Shown: positions 5,155-8,548 of the stretch, in pieces
How the letters are laid out: each line of letters begins with the position of its first letter
How positions within the stretch are numbered: position 1 is the stretch's first letter
Notes under the pieces: generated by a model
Told to the model about the DNA's origin: nothing
The model's input: the letters and a program-made list of their open reading frames with translations, nothing else
Databases searched by the model: none
DNA from: Stenotrophomonas maltophilia
GTDB taxonomy: Bacteria > Pseudomonadota > Gammaproteobacteria > Xanthomonadales > Xanthomonadaceae
Assembly: GCA_002435595.1 (NCBI GenBank)
Contig: DJBL01000153.1
Location: 1 to 8,548, forward strand
Direction of reading: 5' to 3'
Length of the DNA: 8,548 bases
Translations under genes and position numbers: made by a program

Positions 5155-6909
5155 ATGCGATCACAGCACCATCTGCAATTTCATAGTTTTGACGGGCAGC
5201 CGCTGTTCTATCGGCACTGGACCACCAGCGCCGCGGTGCCGGCGCGGCGTGCGGTGGTGCTGCTGCACCGGGGGCACGAGCACTCCGGGCGGGTGGCGCA
5301 CCTGGTCGAAGAGCTGGACCTGCCCGACACCGAGGTGTTTGCCTGGGATGCACGCGGCAACGGCCAGTCGCCCGGCGAGCGCGGCGACGCGCCCGGGTTC
5401 GACGCGCTGGTGCGTGACCTGGACAGCTTCATTACCCATATCGGCCAGCAGCACGGCATCGCCGTGCAGGACATCGCGATCATCGCCCAGAGCGTCGGCG
5501 CGGTGGTCGCGGCCACCTGGGTGCACGACTATGCGCCGCCGCTGCGCGCGCTGGTGCTGGCCTCGCCGGCGTTCAAGGTCAAGCTGTATGTGCCGCTGGC
5601 GGTGCCCGGCCTGAAGCTGATGCAGAAGCTGCGCGGCAACTTCTTCGTCAACAGCTACGTCAAGCCGCAGTGGCTTACCCACGACCCGGAGCGGGTGGAG
5701 AGCTACCGCACCGATCCACTGATCACCCGGCCGATCTCGGTGCGCGTGCTGCTGGGCCTGTACGACGCCGCCGACCGCGTGGTCGGCGATGCGCAGGCCA
5801 TCACCGTGCCGGTCCAGCTGCTGGTGTCCGGATCGGACTTCGTGGTGCACCGTGCGCCGCAGGACCGCTTCTATGAGCGGCTGTCCAGCCCGGTCAAGGA
5901 ACGCCACCTGCTGCCGGGCTTCTTCCACGACACCCTGGGCGAACGCGACCGCGCCCCGGCGATCGCCGCGATCCGCCGGTTCGTCAGCGAGCGCTTTGCC
6001 CAGCCGCTGGTGCGCCCCAGCCTGCGCGATGCGCATCGCCACGGCCCGACCTTCGACGAGGCCGAAATCCTGTCCTGGCCCCCCGAGCGCAACAGCGCCA
6101 AGGATGCGTACTGGCGCTTTACCCGGGCCGGGCTGCGGGTGGGCGGCACGCTCTCCGAGGGCATTGCACTGGGGTTGGAGAGCGGCTTCGATTCGGGCAG
6201 CACGCTGGACTACATCTACCGCGACCAGGCGCGCGGGCGCGGGCCGCTGGGCCGCATGATCGACCGCAACTACCTCGATGCGATCGGCTGGCGCGGCATC
6301 CGCATCCGCCGCACCCACGTGCGCGAGCTGCTGCAGCTGGCGGCCCTGCACCTGCATGGCGAGGGCCGCCCGGTGCGCGTGCTCGACGTGGCCGCCGGGC
6401 ACGGCCGCTACGTGCTCGATGCGCTGGCCCAAGGCGAACAGCGCGCCGAGGCGATCACCCTGCGCGACTTCAGCGCACGCAACGTCAGCGACGGACGCAG
6501 GCTGATCAGCGCCTTCGGTGCCGATGACATCGCCACCTTCGAGCAGGGCGACGCCTTCGATGCGGCCTCGCTGGCCGCGATCCCGGTCGCGCCGACGCTG
6601 TCCACGGTCTCGGGCCTGTACGAGCTGTTCGCCGACAACGATGCGGTGATGCGCTCGCTGCAGGGCATCGCCGCGGCCATGCGCGAGGGCGGCTACCTGG
6701 TCTATACCGGCCAGCCGTGGCACCCGCAGCTGGAGTTCATCGCGCGCGCACTTACCAGCCACCGCGAAGGCGCGGCCTGGGTGATGCGTCGGCGCAGCCA
6801 GCAGGAGATGGACGAACTGGTCCGCCTGGCCGGCTTTGAGAAGGTCACCCAGCGCATCGACCGCTTCGGCATCTTCACCGTATCGCTGGCGCGGCGGGTG
6901 GTGCAATGA
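5155..6909 (+). CDS. ynbC: Alpha/beta hydrolase fused to methyltransferase-like domain (YnbC-like)
   Basis: This is a 584-residue two-domain protein; E. coli YnbC is about the same length. Residues 1 to about 285 form an alpha/beta hydrolase of the serine aminopeptidase S33 / monoacylglycerol-lipase type. LLHRGHEHSGR (36-46) matches the oxyanion loop, and FAWDARGNGQSPGERG (62-77) the conserved strand and loop. The nucleophile elbow is AQSVG with Ser113. The acid is probably D228 in SGSDFVV and the base H258 in GFFHDT, so the triad appears complete. The elbow has Ala where G-x-S-x-G has its first Gly. After a linker (about 285-390), the C-terminal part has a class I SAM-binding motif I, VLDVAAGHGRY (409-419, D411, G415, G417), and a later GGYLVYTGQPWHP block (512-524). 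This matches the hydrolase-associated family Pfam calls Methyltransf_20. No signal peptide or membrane segment is seen, so it should be cytosolic or membrane-peripheral. It likely acts on an acyl ester, perhaps a lysophospholipid or the YnbA product; the substrate is unknown. Its stop overlaps the ynbD start (ATGA). Confidence 0.88.
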   Translation: MRSQHHLQFHSFDGQPLFYRHWTTSAAVPARRAVVLLHRGHEHSGRVAHLVEELDLPDTEVFAWDARGNGQSPGERGDAPGFDALVRDLDSFITHIGQQHGIAVQDIAIIAQSVGAVVAATWVHDYAPPLRALVLASPAFKVKLYVPLAVPGLKLMQKLRGNFFVNSYVKPQWLTHDPERVESYRTDPLITRPISVRVLLGLYDAADRVVGDAQAITVPVQLLVSGSDFVVHRAPQDRFYERLSSPVKERHLLPGFFHDTLGERDRAPAIAAIRRFVSERFAQPLVRPSLRDAHRHGPTFDEAEILSWPPERNSAKDAYWRFTRAGLRVGGTLSEGIALGLESGFDSGSTLDYIYRDQARGRGPLGRMIDRNYLDAIGWRGIRIRRTHVRELLQLAALHLHGEGRPVRVLDVAAGHGRYVLDALAQGEQRAEAITLRDFSARNVSDGRRLISAFGADDIATFEQGDAFDAASLAAIPVAPTLSTVSGLYELFADNDAVMRSLQGIAAAMREGGYLVYTGQPWHPQLEFIARALTSHREGAAWVMRRRSQQEMDELVRLAGFEKVTQRIDRFGIFTVSLARRVVQ

Positions 6910-8237
6910 CCGAGGGCACGCGGCCGTGGCGGCGTGCACTGCTGTGGCTGGCATTGCTGGGGCCGTTCTTCTTCCTCAGCTACGGCTTTGCCAACGCGAT
7001 GGCCGGCCGCCTGTCCTACGTGCCGTCGATCGTGTTCGACTGGGAGGCCCGGATTCCGTTCCAGGCCTGGACCATCGTGCCGTACTGGTCCATCGATCTG
7101 TTCTACGTGGCCTCGTTCTTCATCTGCACCGCGCGCGCCGAGCTGGACATGCATGCCCGGCGCCTGTTGAGCGCGCAGCTGCTGTCGGTGGCGTGCTTCC
7201 TGCTGTGGCCGCTGCGCTTCAGCCTGGAGCGCCCGGAGACCGGCGGCGTGTTTGGCTGGTTGTTCGACGTGCTGCTGGGGTTTGACAAGCCGTTCAACCA
7301 GGCGCCTTCGCTGCACATCGTGCTGCTGGTGGTGCTGTGGGTGCGCTTCGAGGCGCACCTGCGCCGCGGGTGGCGCAGCGCGTTGCACGTGTGGTTCGCG
7401 CTGATCGGGATTTCGGTGCTGACCACCTGGCAGCACCATTTCGTGGATGTGCCGACCGGCGTGGCGGTGGGCTGGCTGTGCGTGTGGCTGTGGCCGGCGC
7501 AGGGGCGCTCGCCGTTGGCGCAGTGGCAGTGGGCCAACGATCCGGCGCGCTGGCGCCTGGCCGCGCTGTACGGGTTGGGCAGCGCGCTGTGCGCCTCGCT
7601 GGCGCTCACCTTCGGCGGCTGGGTACTGTGGCTGGGCTGGCCGGCGCTGTCGCTGGCGCTGGTCGCACTCGGCTATGCCGCGCTGGGTACGGCGGTGTTC
7701 CAGAAGCAGGAAGACGGCCGGCTGAGCATGGCCGCGCGCTGGTTGCTGGCCCCGTACCTGCTGGCGGCCTGGTGCAATTCGCGCTGGTGGACGCGGCACG
7801 CACCGCAGCCGCAGCTGGTGATCGACGGGGTGTGGCTGGGACGCATGCCCGACCCGGGCGCCACGCTGCCAATGCCGACGGTGGTCGATGTCAGCGCCGA
7901 GTTGCCGTTCCGCAGCACGGTACGCCACTACCGCAGCGTACCCATGCTGGACCTGGCCACGCCCTCGCCGCAGGCGTTGCGCCGCGCCGCCGAGGCGATC
8001 GCGCACGGGCATCGGCGTGGCGAGGTGCTGGTGTGCTGCGCGCTGGGTTACTCGCGCAGTGCCGCGGCGGTGGCCACCTGGCTGTGCCAGAGCGGGCATG
8101 CCGACAGCGCCGACGCGGCGATCAAGCTGCTCAGCCTGGACTGCCCCTGGATCGTGTTGCACGAGCGCCATCGCGATGCGATCGCGCAGGCGGTGCAGCT
8201 GCCGGTGGCCACGACCGCACCGGGGGTTGGCGCGTGA
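6906..8237 (+). CDS. ynbD: Membrane PAP2-type phosphatase/transferase fused to dual-specificity phosphatase domain (YnbD-like)
   Basis: This 443-residue protein starts at an ATG overlapping the ynbC stop by 4 bp. About eight hydrophobic segments (11-29, 61-74, 87-103, 133-148, 159-174, 184-196, 219-240, 242-261) precede a soluble C-terminal domain. The first six carry PAP2 features: an R109-P110 pair, the APSLH motif with H137, and TTWQHHFVDV with H177-x3-D181. The form resembles the Aur1/inositol-phosphotransferase branch of PAP2 more than classical lipid phosphatases. The C-terminal part (about 300-430) is a tyrosine/dual-specificity phosphatase fold: VVDVSAEL (326-333), a possible general acid D349, and the P-loop C378-x5-R384 (CALGYSR). 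The residue before the catalytic Cys is Cys377, not the usual His. Positive charges fall in the N-terminus and the loops after segments 2, 4, 6 and 8, placing the C-terminal domain in the cytoplasm and the PAP2 histidines at the periplasmic face. The role is probably dephosphorylation of, or phosphoryl-headgroup transfer to, a lipid made with YnbA. E. coli YnbD (about 430 residues) has the same architecture. Confidence 0.88.
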   Translation: MTEGTRPWRRALLWLALLGPFFFLSYGFANAMAGRLSYVPSIVFDWEARIPFQAWTIVPYWSIDLFYVASFFICTARAELDMHARRLLSAQLLSVACFLLWPLRFSLERPETGGVFGWLFDVLLGFDKPFNQAPSLHIVLLVVLWVRFEAHLRRGWRSALHVWFALIGISVLTTWQHHFVDVPTGVAVGWLCVWLWPAQGRSPLAQWQWANDPARWRLAALYGLGSALCASLALTFGGWVLWLGWPALSLALVALGYAALGTAVFQKQEDGRLSMAARWLLAPYLLAAWCNSRWWTRHAPQPQLVIDGVWLGRMPDPGATLPMPTVVDVSAELPFRSTVRHYRSVPMLDLATPSPQALRRAAEAIAHGHRRGEVLVCCALGYSRSAAAVATWLCQSGHADSADAAIKLLSLDCPWIVLHERHRDAIAQAVQLPVATTAPGVGA

Positions 8238-8548
8238 GCACGGCCATGCACGTGCACGCGATGGCCGCGCTGCTGCGCCAGGCACGGGTGCCGGCGGTGG
8301 TGTCGACCCTGCTGGCCGCCACCGCGCTGGGCCTGCTGCTGACGCCACCTGCGCTGCCGGCCGCTGCCTGTGCGCTGCTGTCGTTGCTGGCCGGTGCGGG
8401 CCAGGCCTGGTTCGCGATCCGGATCGGGTTTGACCGCGCGTTGCTGGAAGGCTTGCTGCAGGCGCACCCAGACGCCGCGCCGGCGCCGATCGATGACGCC
8501 CTGCAGGCCCTGGGCCTGCGCCCGGCGGCGCTGCCCACGCGCGGTTGG
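8234..8548 (+). CDS. Unknown small membrane protein, N-terminal part (runs off the right edge)
   Basis: An open frame of 105 codons continues to the window edge. The likely start is GTG at 8234, which overlaps the ynbD stop in a GTGA arrangement like the ATGA at ynbC/ynbD; an ATG at 8246 is the alternative. A purine-rich GGGGG (about 8222-8226) lies upstream at a usable distance. The peptide has a basic N-terminus with His, two adjacent hydrophobic segments (about 19-37 and 43-62) separated by a Pro-rich turn, then a soluble stretch starting FDRALLEGLLQAHPDA (66-81) with an Ala/Pro-rich linker and a predicted helix around I86-L95. This suggests a hairpin in the inner membrane with the rest in the cytoplasm. 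I do not recognise the family. Its tight coupling to ynbD suggests it belongs to the same lipid-related operon, perhaps as an accessory subunit. It is not YnbB, which would be a polytopic CdsA-like protein. Confidence 0.75.
   Translation, partial: MSTAMHVHAMAALLRQARVPAVVSTLLAATALGLLLTPPALPAAACALLSLLAGAGQAWFAIRIGFDRALLEGLLQAHPDAAPAPIDDALQALGLRPAALPTRGW

Noticed and set aside
5136..5186. 16-codon upstream frame overlapping the ynbC start
   Set aside because: It starts at an ATG with only an AGG directly in front, too close to serve as a Shine-Dalgarno, and its product has no recognisable leader-peptide features. Chance is the better explanation.
5161..6954. Antisense reading frame of 597 codons opposite ynbC
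   Set aside because: The plus-strand frame has clear hydrolase and methyltransferase motifs; the antisense product is His/Gln/Ala-rich without any domain, typical of a complement of high-GC codons.
6702..8348. Antisense reading frame of 548 codons opposite ynbD
   Set aside because: It crosses the ends of three plus-strand genes and has a Gln/Arg/Pro/His-rich composition with no motif. YnbD on the other strand has PAP2 and phosphatase motifs.

Overview
The window is uniformly GC-rich, with strong G/C preference at third codon positions. This explains the many long antisense reading frames. Codon use, the short TAG-type -10-like boxes and the gene families suggest a gammaproteobacterium of the Xanthomonadaceae type (Stenotrophomonas, Pseudoxanthomonas, Luteimonas or a relative). 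That placement is inference, because no rRNA or other marker gene is present.

Left part, minus strand (1-1721): a complete purH, the bifunctional enzyme for the last two steps of IMP synthesis, is followed 17 bp downstream by the start of a small lipoprotein gene that runs off the left edge. A divergent intergenic region (1722-1899) holds a degenerate 43-bp tandem duplication with a hairpin and a 12-bp palindrome. It separates purH from a long plus-strand gene (1900-4440) for a secreted protein built almost entirely of tetratricopeptide repeats.

Right part, plus strand (4517-8548): a compact cluster that I recognise as related to the Escherichia coli ynbABCD locus. It comprises ynbA (CDP-alcohol phosphatidyltransferase family), ynbC (alpha/beta hydrolase fused to a methyltransferase-like domain), ynbD (membrane PAP2 domain fused to a cytoplasmic dual-specificity-type phosphatase domain) and the start of an unknown small membrane protein. 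ynbC/ynbD and ynbD/next gene overlap by 4 bp (ATGA, GTGA), so they are almost certainly one translationally coupled operon. ynbA lies 32 bp before ynbC and has its own promoter-like box. The CDP-diglyceride synthase gene ynbB, which sits between ynbA and ynbC in E. coli, is not at that place here.

How the genes may work together: YnbA would join an alcohol or alcohol-phosphate to a phosphatidyl group from CDP-diacylglycerol. YnbD offers two phosphatase-type active sites, apparently on opposite faces of the inner membrane. YnbC offers an acyl-ester hydrolase and a methyltransferase-like domain. Together this looks like a dedicated pathway for making and trimming or decorating an unusual phospholipid headgroup. 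To my knowledge the product is not established, and this is the part of the window most worth attention. No tRNA, rRNA, CRISPR array, insertion sequence, riboswitch or convincing intrinsic terminator was seen, and no gene-free stretch exceeds 300 bp.
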